Assembly: GCA_902784425.1 (NCBI GenBank)
Contig: CACZUS010000012.1
Coordinates: forward strand, 1-46,702
DNA from: an uncultured Bacteroidales bacterium
Lineage (GTDB): Bacteria > Bacteroidota > Bacteroidia > Bacteroidales > Paludibacteraceae
Direction of reading: 5' to 3'
DNA: 46,702 bases
Shown: piece after piece, positions 29,978-38,632 of the stretch
Position numbering within the stretch: the stretch's first letter is position 1
How the letters are laid out: each line of letters begins with the position of its first letter
Program-made: the position numbers and the translations under genes
Notes under the pieces: generated by a model
What the model saw: only the letters and a program-made list of their open reading frames with translations
Database searches by the model: none
Told to the model about the DNA's origin: nothing

Positions 29978-32638
29978 ATGATAACAAACTTTCACATAAT
30001 TGCAGAAGGTGATTTTAGGCACCAGTATGCTAAATATGCAGGTAACGGTCAGCCAGAAAATGGTGACGATCTTGTTACAAACAACATATATGGAATCGGA
30101 GACACATACATCGACGAGGACACGGAGACATTGTATTGCAAAACTCAGAATAATGGCAATGCGGATGATTGGTCTCCAATCTTAGATCAGCTCGGTGGAG
30201 GTGGCGAGGTGATTGAATGTACTTGTAACGAACTTCGTGGACTCAGATATAACGGAAATTTGAAACCTGGATGTTATTACAGAATCACAGACTACATTGC
30301 AGATGCAGGACATGCATTCGATATAATTGTCCTTGCACTAACAAACACTGCACTCAGTGAAACTGCAAAGGCCGTTCAACACGAAGGAGACACTTATTTC
30401 AACGGACAACACCTTGAAAAGTGGAATCTAAGATACACTCTTGATTCTGGAACATACGGCACAATAACATATATGCGTGATGACAAAAACAACTCAGCAT
30501 ACTATGACTTTAAAAACTATTTGTTTGTAAAAACGATAAATGACGAACAGGTTTCTTGCTACACGTTTTGCGGCTACGGAAACGACGGATTTGAGGATTT
30601 ATCACTGAATAGTTATTTCCAAAACAATCACATAGGATATAATTCAATAGCAAACGTGTTGTTTGAGTCAAGCAGTTATGCTAATAAGGTTGGCATGAAC
30701 ATCGGTGACAATTCAAGCGGAAACCTTATCCAAAGCAATGCTTCCGATTATAACGGATCTTATTGTTCGATAGGAAACAATTCAAACGGAAACACAATTT
30801 CTGCTGGTTCGTACAATTGTTCGATAGGAAACAATTCAAACGGAAACACAATTACTTCTGGTTCGTACAACAATAAAATCGGAAACTTCAACTCAGGTGT
30901 AACAATCAGCAACGGATCTTATAATAACATTGTCGGTAATTATGCTTCATCAGGTTCTTTGATTTCTAACGGAAGTCACGACAACCAAATCGGTAACTAT
31001 GCTCATTTTACGTTGTATGCTACATCTTCATACAATGTTATTGAAGATTATGCAACACTTGTGTGCGATTCAATGAGTGCAGGTGGAAACAATAATCGTG
31101 TAGGTAGAATGAGTAATGTTACACTTAATGGGACAGGTGCTAACTTCAATGAGATATATGATCAATGCATAGGCGTTAAACTTTCTTCTGGATGCCAGAG
31201 AAACAAAATCTATTCAAGTTATGTTGAATTGGATGGTGGTTGTCAGGATAATGTTATCGAATCTCCTTGCAAGATGTGGGGCGGATGTTGCAGTAATAAA
31301 ATTAAACAAGGATCAGACTCTTATCATGAGCAAGGAGGTAACTTCCTAATTGAATTAGGAAGTGGAGCTTCTGGCAATGTTGTTGGTATGAGGTGCTATT
31401 CTACGATATACATAAAAGGATACAGTAATGTTGTCGGTGATAATTGCTCGTCAATATCAATAGGTACAACAGGTGACAATGGAGGTGGTAATGGAAATAT
31501 TATTGGCTCTTATTGCTCATCTGTTTCAATAGCTGCCGCATCTGGACAATGGAGTAACAAAAACGAGATTGGTTTGAGTGCAAGCAACATTACGATTGGA
31601 AATAATTCTGAGTCAAATAAAATCGGTGACAGGTGTTCTGGAATAACAATAGATGGGAATTCCAAATCAAATGTTGTCGGAGATGATTGTTCTGGAATAA
31701 CAATAGATGGAAATGCCAAATCAAATGTTGTCGGAGACAATTGCAGCACAGTTCATATTTATGACTATGCAGAGTCAAATAAAATCGGTGATAAGTGTTC
31801 TGGAATAACAATTTATTCTTCACACGATCAATATGTCACAAGAGAGTCCATCGGGAACAAAATTGGATATGGTTGTTCTGGTATCACACTTGGAGAGAAT
31901 TACGAAGTGGATGAGAATGAATATACACTCATTGGATGCAGTAGCAATGAAATAGGTTCTGAATGCAACACAATACTTGTTAAATCAAATTCAGAAAGAA
32001 ACAAAATAGGAGACGGATGTGACACAATCACGATCGGAAGTCAAGGAAATGACAATAGATTCGGTAACGGATGCTCTTCAATCACACTTGCAGATGGTGC
32101 TTCAGAAAACAAATTTGGAGAAGGATGCCATGACATAACATTCCAGAGTGGTGGACAAAAGAATAACTCTTTGGGTGACGGATGTTATTCCATCGTTTTG
32201 GGTGGTGGAGAACAGCATAATTCTTTCGGTGATGGATGTTATTCGATAACACTAAGAAATGGAGGAAGTTCAAACAATAGATTTGGAAATGCTTGCCACG
32301 ACATTAATTTTCAAGGATCGTACAACACAATCGGAGATAATTGCTCTAATATAGAGAGTAATGCTGTTGCAACTCCTTCAATCATTAATCGGAATTCGTT
32401 AGGTGTTGGTTGCAGTGACATTATATTTAATGGAGACGATAATCATTTTGGAAACGGAGTGAAATATTGGGAAGTATACCAAAACAAATGCGTTTGGTAT
32501 GACAATACAATATTTGACGGATCAAGTGCAAGTTCCAAAAAATATGTATACAACCAGGATGGAACTACTTATTGCAAGAGTGGATCTATTGTCTACAAGT
32601 GGTATCCATCTACACTAACTCCATCACAATTAAGTTGA
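29978..32638 (+). CDS. Repeat-rich beta-helical spike / receptor-binding protein
   Basis: 886 residues. After a ~150-residue N-terminal domain, from ~230 to ~800 it consists of ~18-22-residue repeats rich in N, G, S and C (units like CSIGNNSNGNTI, NKIGDRCSGITIDGNS), the layout of right-handed beta-helices in phage spikes. The unit type changes midway: SYN-type units first, then DGCYSI / GDNCS-type Cys-containing units. The C-terminus (~810-886) is Trp/Tyr-rich, perhaps a trimerisation or tip domain. Some adjacent units are almost identical in DNA. Most likely the host-recognition spike. Confidence 0.75.
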   Translation: MITNFHIIAEGDFRHQYAKYAGNGQPENGDDLVTNNIYGIGDTYIDEDTETLYCKTQNNGNADDWSPILDQLGGGGEVIECTCNELRGLRYNGNLKPGCYYRITDYIADAGHAFDIIVLALTNTALSETAKAVQHEGDTYFNGQHLEKWNLRYTLDSGTYGTITYMRDDKNNSAYYDFKNYLFVKTINDEQVSCYTFCGYGNDGFEDLSLNSYFQNNHIGYNSIANVLFESSSYANKVGMNIGDNSSGNLIQSNASDYNGSYCSIGNNSNGNTISAGSYNCSIGNNSNGNTITSGSYNNKIGNFNSGVTISNGSYNNIVGNYASSGSLISNGSHDNQIGNYAHFTLYATSSYNVIEDYATLVCDSMSAGGNNNRVGRMSNVTLNGTGANFNEIYDQCIGVKLSSGCQRNKIYSSYVELDGGCQDNVIESPCKMWGGCCSNKIKQGSDSYHEQGGNFLIELGSGASGNVVGMRCYSTIYIKGYSNVVGDNCSSISIGTTGDNGGGNGNIIGSYCSSVSIAAASGQWSNKNEIGLSASNITIGNNSESNKIGDRCSGITIDGNSKSNVVGDDCSGITIDGNAKSNVVGDNCSTVHIYDYAESNKIGDKCSGITIYSSHDQYVTRESIGNKIGYGCSGITLGENYEVDENEYTLIGCSSNEIGSECNTILVKSNSERNKIGDGCDTITIGSQGNDNRFGNGCSSITLADGASENKFGEGCHDITFQSGGQKNNSLGDGCYSIVLGGGEQHNSFGDGCYSITLRNGGSSNNRFGNACHDINFQGSYNTIGDNCSNIESNAVATPSIINRNSLGVGCSDIIFNGDDNHFGNGVKYWEVYQNKCVWYDNTIFDGSSASSKKYVYNQDGTTYCKSGSIVYKWYPSTLTPSQLS
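30764..30871 (+). repeat. 54-bp tandem duplication in spike gene
   Basis: Two copies (30764-30817, 30818-30871) begin TGTTCGATAGGAAACAATTC and encode an 18-residue unit. Confidence 0.8.
31634..31744 (+). repeat. ~60-bp tandem duplication in spike gene
   Basis: Two near-identical units reading TCTGGAATAACAATAGATGG at 31637 and ~31691 encode SGITIDGN-x-KSNVVGD. Recent expansion of the repeat array. Confidence 0.75.
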
Positions 32639-32648
32639 TGATTTAAAT

Positions 32649-32676
32649 TCACCCATCCACTATTTCGGATGGGTGA
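32649..32676 (+). terminator. Hairpin after the spike gene
   Basis: TCACCCATCC (32649-32658) pairs perfectly with GGATGGGTGA (32667-32676); only a weak T tract follows, so it may stabilise the 3' end as much as terminate. Confidence 0.65.
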
Positions 32677-32709
32677 TGTTTCGCTTAATCACTTTAACAA
32701 CACAACACA

Positions 32710-33057
32710 ATGAACACATATTTTGAGAATATCGACACAGAAGAAGAGATCCACGCAAGATACAAGGAACTCGTCAAAGAAATGCACCCGGACAGGGGAG
32801 GAACTACGGAAGATTTTCAGCATCTTCAAGAGGAATACGAAGAGGCATTGGAGGAAGTTCGCTATCGTAGTCCGTTTCTAAATGAGGAATACATCAACCT
32901 TGCAAAAGGTATTGCCGGAGTGTTCAAGGCAAAGAAACCTACTACTTACAACAAGGTAGCCAAGGTAGCTGCTGCTGCTCCAATCTTTTTGGAAATGATC
33001 GGTGGAAACAGAACCACTAAAAATATTTCAAAATTCATTGAAAAATTAAATCTATAA
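32710..33057 (+). CDS. J-domain protein
   Basis: 115 residues. The J-domain core has the invariant HPD at 26-28 (KEMHPDRGG) flanked by amphipathic helices II and III (LQEEYEEALEEV). It can recruit and stimulate host DnaK. The C-terminal half (~70-115) is unrelated to DnaJ. Phages use J proteins in virion assembly or disassembly; it may be carried with the polyvalent proteins. Spaced 70 nt from the spike stop, beyond a hairpin. Confidence 0.8.
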   Translation: MNTYFENIDTEEEIHARYKELVKEMHPDRGGTTEDFQHLQEEYEEALEEVRYRSPFLNEEYINLAKGIAGVFKAKKPTTYNKVAKVAAAAPIFLEMIGGNRTTKNISKFIEKLNL

Positions 33058-33064
33058 GAAGAAC

Positions 33065-33508
33065 ATGAAATACAAACAAAGAATCATACCAGAAGTTAAT
33101 ATACCAAAAGAATGGGATTGTATTAGTTCAAACAAATTGCGGAATATCATGTTGAATATAGCAAGGTCTTATAAGGGTACTTCCGTTAAGAACAAACATA
33201 TAGGAATAAATGTATCATTCACGGTTGCTAATTCAAAAAAAGTCAGTAAGGGTGGTGCTGTCTATAAGAAAAAGGCTGCATTGCTTTTTGTATTACCTCA
33301 ACTGATTGAAAATGCCGAATATTCTAATTGGGGAACAAGAAAACCAACAGATCCTTCTGATGTTGTCGGATTCTTAAATTTTAAAGCAAAGTGTAAGATC
33401 GATGGAAAGATTGATAATTGTAGAATAGCAATTCAATTTAGAGTTGGAGGTAAATTTTTTTATAACATAGAGGTAAACAAAAAACCATCCACCAAAAGGA
33501 CTATATAA
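33065..33508 (+). CDS. LPD3/PBECR-like polyvalent-type domain protein
   Basis: 147 residues. NKHIGINVSFTVANSKKV then GGAVYKKKAALLFVLPQLIENAEY follows the pattern of the small domains (LPD3/PBECR class) found in polyvalent proteins of phages and conjugative elements, some of which are nuclease-like. It ends with RIAIQFRVGGKFFYNIEVN. Coupled to the J-domain gene (7 nt gap). Assignment by recollection of the family pattern; function unproven. Confidence 0.5.
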   Translation: MKYKQRIIPEVNIPKEWDCISSNKLRNIMLNIARSYKGTSVKNKHIGINVSFTVANSKKVSKGGAVYKKKAALLFVLPQLIENAEYSNWGTRKPTDPSDVVGFLNFKAKCKIDGKIDNCRIAIQFRVGGKFFYNIEVNKKPSTKRTI

Positions 33509-33512
33509 GTTG

Positions 33513-33695
33513 CCTTAATCGCATGGATGGTTATAAAAGAATTATTATGCGCCAACGACCGCTAAGCTTTCGCTCTTATTGGCATCCTTGCACTACCTCA
33601 AAAATCTCTGTACCGCTCTTTGAAAAATAAAGGTAGTATCTCAAAGAGAAGCGGATGAGGCATAACAATTCTTTGCAAATATAAAAAAAATACGT
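33513..33695 (+). other. Gene-free stretch with interleaved stems
   Basis: CGCAT / ATGCG pair near 33524-33552. ACTACCT (33592-33598), CTCTTTGA (33616-33623), AGGTAGT (33631-33637) and TCAAAGAG (33641-33648) are two perfect complementary pairs in A-B-A'-B' order, an H-type pseudoknot or switch topology. It may be a leader for the M15 peptidase gene or a small RNA. Confidence 0.5.
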
Positions 33696-34223
33696 ATGCA
33701 AACAAAAACAAAAAAAATACTGAAACGTAGCGCATTCGCTACTCTGGCAGTAGGCACTCTTGTATTCGTTTTCCTTACCTTCAAACGCAACGTAAAGGAA
33801 GAGGATGCTGAAAAGTACCTTAGTCCGTATTTCACAGTTAATGATATGTTCAGAAGCTCAACGGCCACAAAATTAGGCATTGACAATACAACGACCGACA
33901 AAAACATTCTACTGAACATAAAGACACTCTTCATGAAAGTCTTAGACCCTCTCAGAAAAGCCTACGGAAAGCCGTTCTCAATCACAAGCGGATACAGAAC
34001 AAAAGCAGTGAACGATGCGGTGGGTGGATCATACACCAGCCAACACACAAAAGGCGAGGCGGCAGACATAGATGCAGGCAACAAATCGGAAAATCAGAAA
34101 CTATACAACCTAATCAAACAGATGGGAGAATACGACCAACTCATCAACGAGAATGATTTCAGTTGGGTTCACGTCTCTTACAAGCGAGTAGGCTACAATC
34201 GTGGCCAGGCATTCAAACAATAG
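33696..34223 (+). CDS. Membrane-anchored M15-family DD-/LD-peptidase
   Basis: 175 residues. Basic N-terminus then TM helix (~15-33, FATLAVGTLVFVFLTF). The M15_3 zinc peptidase domain shows SQHTKGEAADID with H117 and D124, and W-V-H159-V-S, the usual metal ligands. Cleaves peptide crosslinks, complementing the lysozyme. The anchored form again fits entry or controlled lysis. Last rightward gene; a bidirectional terminator follows. Confidence 0.9.
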   Translation: MQTKTKKILKRSAFATLAVGTLVFVFLTFKRNVKEEDAEKYLSPYFTVNDMFRSSTATKLGIDNTTTDKNILLNIKTLFMKVLDPLRKAYGKPFSITSGYRTKAVNDAVGGSYTSQHTKGEAADIDAGNKSENQKLYNLIKQMGEYDQLINENDFSWVHVSYKRVGYNRGQAFKQ

Positions 34224-34252
34224 ATTCTTCTCTATTCTAATTCTTTATACAG

Positions 34253-34291
34253 AAAAGGCGTACTTCTCATAATCGAGAGTGCGCCTTTTTG
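34253..34291. terminator. Bidirectional terminator between convergent operons
   Basis: AAAAGGCGTACTTCTC pairs with GAGAGTGCGCCTTTT with one wobble and one unpaired base; A tract before, T tract after. Confidence 0.85.
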
Positions 34292-34302
34292 TGTGCAGGC
34301 TT

Positions 34303-34971
34303 TTATCCTTTCCATTTAACCGAAAGGTTTTCACGAAACCTCAGTCTCTTTTCTAATGCGTCGAGCGAGTCCAGACGTGTCTTGTCAAAACCTCCTCGCA
34401 ACTTCACCTTGTCCGAGAGCGAAGCGGTGAGCGAGAGGTGATAGGCGAGATCTCCCAGAGATGTATCCTCAATGCCCCATTCAGACTGCAAAGAGGTATT
34501 GAACAGTTCTCCGTCCTGATACTCCTGAATTGCATTTATCGCATTTCTGCGAAAGAATATGCCGCACGAAAAGAAACCATTGTCCATCTTTCCGTAGTTC
34601 TCCTGAAAATCGGCCGTGCGCCTGGTATCAAAGAACACCTTCAAGCAGAGTATATCCGTTTCGCACGACTCAATGGCATTAAGCAGACTGCCAGAGACAG
34701 GGTAGCGATCTCCGTCAAGAAACAACACGTCGCTATCCGGGTGACAGCGAGACAGACCGAGGTTTCTGCAAAAACTCGTCTGTCTGCCAGTCAGTCCCAT
34801 ATCGGTAGTGTCCACCAAATCTATCTTGTCATAGATGGACAGACAGTCCTGCGTTCCGTCCGTGCAACGATCGGCTATATAGTGGATAGGCCACGAAGGT
34901 ATCGAGCCGATCATCTTCAATGCGTACTCTCCTTCGTTGTGCGCTATGATAACAACTTCAATTCTTCTCAT
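34303..34971 (-). CDS. GT-A (family 2-like) glycosyltransferase
   Basis: 222 residues. N-terminal IEVVIIAHNEGEY (~4-16) and DGD at 86-88 (VLFLDGDRYP) are the nucleotide-sugar and metal-binding elements of GT-A folds. No TM. It may glycosylate virion proteins or modify host surface glycan (superinfection immunity). Last gene of the leftward operon, 21 nt after the holin. Confidence 0.75.
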   Translation of the reverse strand: MRRIEVVIIAHNEGEYALKMIGSIPSWPIHYIADRCTDGTQDCLSIYDKIDLVDTTDMGLTGRQTSFCRNLGLSRCHPDSDVLFLDGDRYPVSGSLLNAIESCETDILCLKVFFDTRRTADFQENYGKMDNGFFSCGIFFRRNAINAIQEYQDGELFNTSLQSEWGIEDTSLGDLAYHLSLTASLSDKVKLRGGFDKTRLDSLDALEKRLRFRENLSVKWKG

Positions 34972-34991
34972 ATTGCATTCTGTTTTTTTTA

Positions 34992-35480
34992 TTATTGCTT
35001 ATCCTTGTTGTTATCCTCGTCCATGATGCGTTCCACCTCATCCTTGTCAATGCCAAGTTTGTTCGCCATTTCAGAAGAGAGATATTTTTTCAGCAGCTTG
35101 CCAAGTATGAATTTAGGGTATATTATAGTGACGTTGGCAAGAACAGACCACATTTCGCACACAACTATCAGTGCGGTTGTGGCTCGCATACACACAAGAT
35201 CGAGAGTAAGCACCTTGTCGAGAATGATTGCGGCTATCTGCAACCCGAAGTAAACGAGAAACTTTGCGGCCGTTTCCCTAAGTCTGCGACTCTCAAAACC
35301 TTTCCCTTGTGCGATACTTACCCAAGTGCCGAAAACTGCGTCCATCAGAACCAAAACGAGCATGGCGAGCAACAAATTCACTCCATCCCCAAGAAAGGAT
35401 AGAAAGAATGTCGCAAAAGCGCACACCCAACCCCAGATGGAGTCGAGAGGCTTTAAAATCTTACAAATAGTATGTACCAT
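34992..35480 (-). CDS. Phage holin (holin_4-like)
   Basis: 162 residues from the ATG at 35480; the ORF opens at 35510, overlapping the upstream gene. Hydrophobic segments: FATFFLSFLGDGVNLLLAMLVLVLMDAVFG, VYFGLQIAAIILDKVL, ATTALIVVCEMWSVLANVTIIY. The D-G-x-N-L and DAVFGTW pattern and the charged C-terminal tail agree with toxin-secretion/holin_4 proteins. Forms inner-membrane lesions to time lysis. Holin, lysozyme, M15 peptidase and spanin-like genes are scattered over three operons. Confidence 0.75.
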   Translation of the reverse strand: MVHTICKILKPLDSIWGWVCAFATFFLSFLGDGVNLLLAMLVLVLMDAVFGTWVSIAQGKGFESRRLRETAAKFLVYFGLQIAAIILDKVLTLDLVCMRATTALIVVCEMWSVLANVTIIYPKFILGKLLKKYLSSEMANKLGIDKDEVERIMDEDNNKDKQ

Positions 35481-35491
35481 ATCAACAAAGA

Positions 35492-36022
35492 TTAGATGAT
35501 GAACCACCATTGTTTTTTATAACAGAGCAACTCGCATCCGTTGCGGTCGGACAGATTCAAAATGGATTGCCCTCCGTTATTGTTCGCCACATCAGTGTAT
35601 ATATGTCTTGACAACTGATATTCCTCCTCATCCTCCTCTCCATGAGGTGGGCGAAGTGTGACAGTTCCGAAGATGCGAAGTCTTGTTCCATCCGCATAGT
35701 CTCCATCCATCGGCATAATGTTGTGAATGTTGCGTCTCTTGCTTGTCTTTACAAGAATGTTCGATACTCCGTCAGGCACATAGAGAATCTTGCCAACGTA
35801 GGTTTCGTTCTCATGATCCTTGATATACTCGCTTTCGTTCGTGTCGTCGATTACCAGGCATCCCTCGCTCGCTCCCGGAGAAGAGATGAAAAGATTGTTA
35901 CTGATGTCTTTGAACTTACCTTTGATCCAAAGGTAGGCTAAGAGACCTGCACCAAGCACTGCCATCAATCGTCCAGTGTGAAACCTCTTGCTGTTTTTTC
36001 TTTCTTCTGAAATATTTTCCAT
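35492..36022 (-). CDS. Membrane protein with beta-rich domain
   Basis: 176 residues. TM helix ~18-33 (LMAVLGAGLLAYLWIKG), then beta-rich domain (VGKILYVPDGVSNILVKTS... LRIFGTVTLRP) and Asp/Glu-rich loop. Same topology as the late-region virion proteins although on the other strand, so possibly also in the virion membrane. Confidence 0.55.
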   Translation of the reverse strand: MENISEERKNSKRFHTGRLMAVLGAGLLAYLWIKGKFKDISNNLFISSPGASEGCLVIDDTNESEYIKDHENETYVGKILYVPDGVSNILVKTSKRRNIHNIMPMDGDYADGTRLRIFGTVTLRPPHGEEDEEEYQLSRHIYTDVANNNGGQSILNLSDRNGCELLCYKKQWWFII

Positions 36023-36085
36023 GATTGTGTTGTTTTATATGGAGTAGGTGCGTTTTGCACCTACTCTGGTTAGACTTATTGTTTA

Positions 36086-38620
36086 TTATCTCACTGCGAA
36101 TTGCGCTCCGACTGCACCTCCGAATCGGTTCTTTCCGTCGATGGTTGCCACCATGTTCTCAACTTTGATTACTACGTCAGCATCGTGCTTGAACTCCGAG
36201 CCACCACGGTAGTCTCCATCCTTAGTGCATTGGAAGATAGCCACAGATGCAATTCCCTCTGTTATCTCGTTCAACTCGTCAGGTTCGATACCAAGGTCAT
36301 TGACAGAATCAAAGAATACCACGTCATACTCTCCAAGATCCAACGGAATGCGATCTGCGATATAGAAGTTGTCGTTTGCCACGTTCAGACGTTTGATCTT
36401 CTCTTGTAACGTGTAGCCGAATTTCTCTTCCGATGCGATGTAGAGAACTTTCTTGCCAAGGTTCTGAGACAGGTACTTAGCGAATAGCAGACAGAATGTT
36501 GATTTTCCGTTACCTGCGCTTCCGTACACCATCATCTTGAAGTTCTCGCAAGGATCACCGATGAGTGACAACCAACGGCCAGTGAAACCCATTTTGTTAA
36601 AACGAGCATTGACAAAATCTGTGGTTGATACAACGCCCTGATGGTCTGCGTTGAGATCGTCCACACCTTGCAGCTTGCCACGTTGCTGATTGTTTAGGAT
36701 TCCGTAGAGTCCACGCAACTGTCTCTCCGTTGCTTCAATCTTTTCTGTCTTGCCATCAATGTAGGCTTTCAGTGCTTTTTTCATCTCTGCGAACTCGTCT
36801 TTGCGGTCGTCAGGAATGACAGCCTTATCCATACGTTTCAGTAGGTTCTCTGCCTCCTTTTTCTTGTTGACCTTCTCCTGGTTTTTGATGTATGCGTTAG
36901 AAATCTTCGTATCTTCTCCAACTCTGTAAGAATCAACGATTGCTTTCAGTGCCTCGTAGTTCTGGCTCTCGAACTTGTCCGATGCGCCATAAAGTCCGTC
37001 AATGATTCCGTTACACATCTTGACAAGAGATTTCTGAATTTGCATAATCTCATCAGCATATTTTGAAGTCTTACGAATGCGCTTCTCCGTTATAGCCTTC
37101 TGCACGGCATTCAGCAACGTGTTAGGGTTGTTGCTCTTGTGGTTCTTAATCTCGCTCATCTTACGTCCTTGCATCCAGATGTATCGTTTGATTAACTTAA
37201 CCTCTTCTGGGAGTGTAGGGAGGGTTTCGCCTTTGAAAGGTACTTGGTCTTTCTTTTGCTTTGTTTCTTTCTTTTGCTTTGGCTCTTTCTTTACCTTCTC
37301 TTCCTCCTTTTTCTCCTCTTTTGCCTTCTCCGTCGTCTTGTGGTTGATCTTATCCACCTCTTCCTTAGTAGAGAGAACAAGAATTGACTCCATCACTCCG
37401 TTAGTGACAACATCTTTCCCATTTTTGTCAGGGTACTTGATCGAATACTCGTATTTCTTACCTTTTACAGGTGTAACCTCTACGACCTCACCACCTGCAT
37501 TGGCAATTTTGTACTTAACGAAGTGACCGATTTTGAACTTAGGTTCTGTCACCTTTTGAACGATTGAATCTTCGAAGAAGTCGTAGTCTCCACCATCAGC
37601 AGTATAGACAATGCGACCATCTGGTGTCTCATTCCATTCAGAAATTAGGATCGGTGTAGTGTTTTCCTTACCTGATGAATCTTTTGTCGTCACCCAGTCA
37701 CCGACCTTGTATTTTGGAATTGGGAACTTCTCCCATTTTGCATCTTTCTTCTCTTCTTTCTTCCCATTCTTTGAAATCTGCTCGTTCACCATATCAACAA
37801 TAGAATCTACTGCTTTGGTGATGTCTGCATCTTCTCCATAGAACTCTGAGATCTCGATTGCATCCTTTACCTTGTTACGCATCTCATCGTCTTTCAAGTA
37901 CATCTTATAGTTTTCGTACTCGCTTGCTAAATTGTCTTTTGTTATTCTCATATCGTTTGATTTTTTAAATTTATCTTGCATTTCTATTTCTGTAGCTTTT
38001 CTTTTGTAATATTGAGATGGGTACAAATCAATACCAAGAACTTCACGCAAAACTGTTAAAGGAATGATGTCACTAATTCCTACATTATAGGTCTTACAAT
38101 ACCACTCAAATGTTTTTGTCCCCTCTTTTTCCCCAAGTTCATCCACAAGTTTATTCAAGATGTAACGCATTGTATCCATCTCGTTGTTTGGATCAGGAGT
38201 GGGAGTTTTGTTTCCTTTCCTCTCTTTTGATTTCCTTTCTCTGAAATTCGGTATGAATATTTTTAATGCTTCCAAATCATCTGGGAAAAGTTCTTTGAAA
38301 TAATCCTCCAACTCTACTCTGACTGCTTTTTGATCGCTTATAGCGAATGCTACATTTTCATCAGTCCATACCATTGGCCTTTTGTCTGTTTTAGAGACAG
38401 TAGCAGGTATTATATCACCTTTTAGGTAATAAATCATACTTACAAGTTTTTTTGCCTTTAATCTGTTCCATTCAGGATCATTTCCAGGATATAAAGCGTT
38501 CCATTTTGAATTGAGTTTATTAACTAACTCAATTCCTGCATTGTCAATATCATCCTCATCTATGAACCCTTCATTAGCATACTTGTATTCGTACTGTTTA
38601 CTATTATTCTCCTTGCTCAT
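36086..38620 (-). CDS. RadA/KaiC-like ATPase fused to a long polyvalent-type N-terminus
   Basis: 844-846 residues (ATG at 38620 or 38626). C-terminal ATPase: Walker A GSAGNGKST (~702-710), Walker B VVFFDS (~769-774) and KNRFG (~832-836), the signature of RadA/Sms. Residues ~300-400 contain two small SH3-like barrels (KYKVGDWVTTKDSSG, KFKIGHFVKYKI). A charged linker (KKEEEKVKKEPKQKKETKQ) precedes a helical region. RadA catalyses branch migration in recombination. Domain-rich build and neighbours suggest a polyvalent protein delivered or expressed with viral DNA; a packaging role cannot be excluded since no terminase is found. Confidence 0.7.
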   Translation of the reverse strand: MSKENNSKQYEYKYANEGFIDEDDIDNAGIELVNKLNSKWNALYPGNDPEWNRLKAKKLVSMIYYLKGDIIPATVSKTDKRPMVWTDENVAFAISDQKAVRVELEDYFKELFPDDLEALKIFIPNFRERKSKERKGNKTPTPDPNNEMDTMRYILNKLVDELGEKEGTKTFEWYCKTYNVGISDIIPLTVLREVLGIDLYPSQYYKRKATEIEMQDKFKKSNDMRITKDNLASEYENYKMYLKDDEMRNKVKDAIEISEFYGEDADITKAVDSIVDMVNEQISKNGKKEEKKDAKWEKFPIPKYKVGDWVTTKDSSGKENTTPILISEWNETPDGRIVYTADGGDYDFFEDSIVQKVTEPKFKIGHFVKYKIANAGGEVVEVTPVKGKKYEYSIKYPDKNGKDVVTNGVMESILVLSTKEEVDKINHKTTEKAKEEKKEEEKVKKEPKQKKETKQKKDQVPFKGETLPTLPEEVKLIKRYIWMQGRKMSEIKNHKSNNPNTLLNAVQKAITEKRIRKTSKYADEIMQIQKSLVKMCNGIIDGLYGASDKFESQNYEALKAIVDSYRVGEDTKISNAYIKNQEKVNKKKEAENLLKRMDKAVIPDDRKDEFAEMKKALKAYIDGKTEKIEATERQLRGLYGILNNQQRGKLQGVDDLNADHQGVVSTTDFVNARFNKMGFTGRWLSLIGDPCENFKMMVYGSAGNGKSTFCLLFAKYLSQNLGKKVLYIASEEKFGYTLQEKIKRLNVANDNFYIADRIPLDLGEYDVVFFDSVNDLGIEPDELNEITEGIASVAIFQCTKDGDYRGGSEFKHDADVVIKVENMVATIDGKNRFGGAVGAQFAVR

Positions 38621-38632
38621 AACCATATCGTT

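Noticed and set aside
30764-31744. Diversity-generating retroelement target
   Set aside because: Variation looks like repeat duplication; no reverse transcriptase or template repeat was seen.
36086-38620. Large terminase or FtsK/HerA packaging ATPase
   Set aside because: KNRFG and overall motif order are RadA-like; no terminase nuclease or FtsK motifs.
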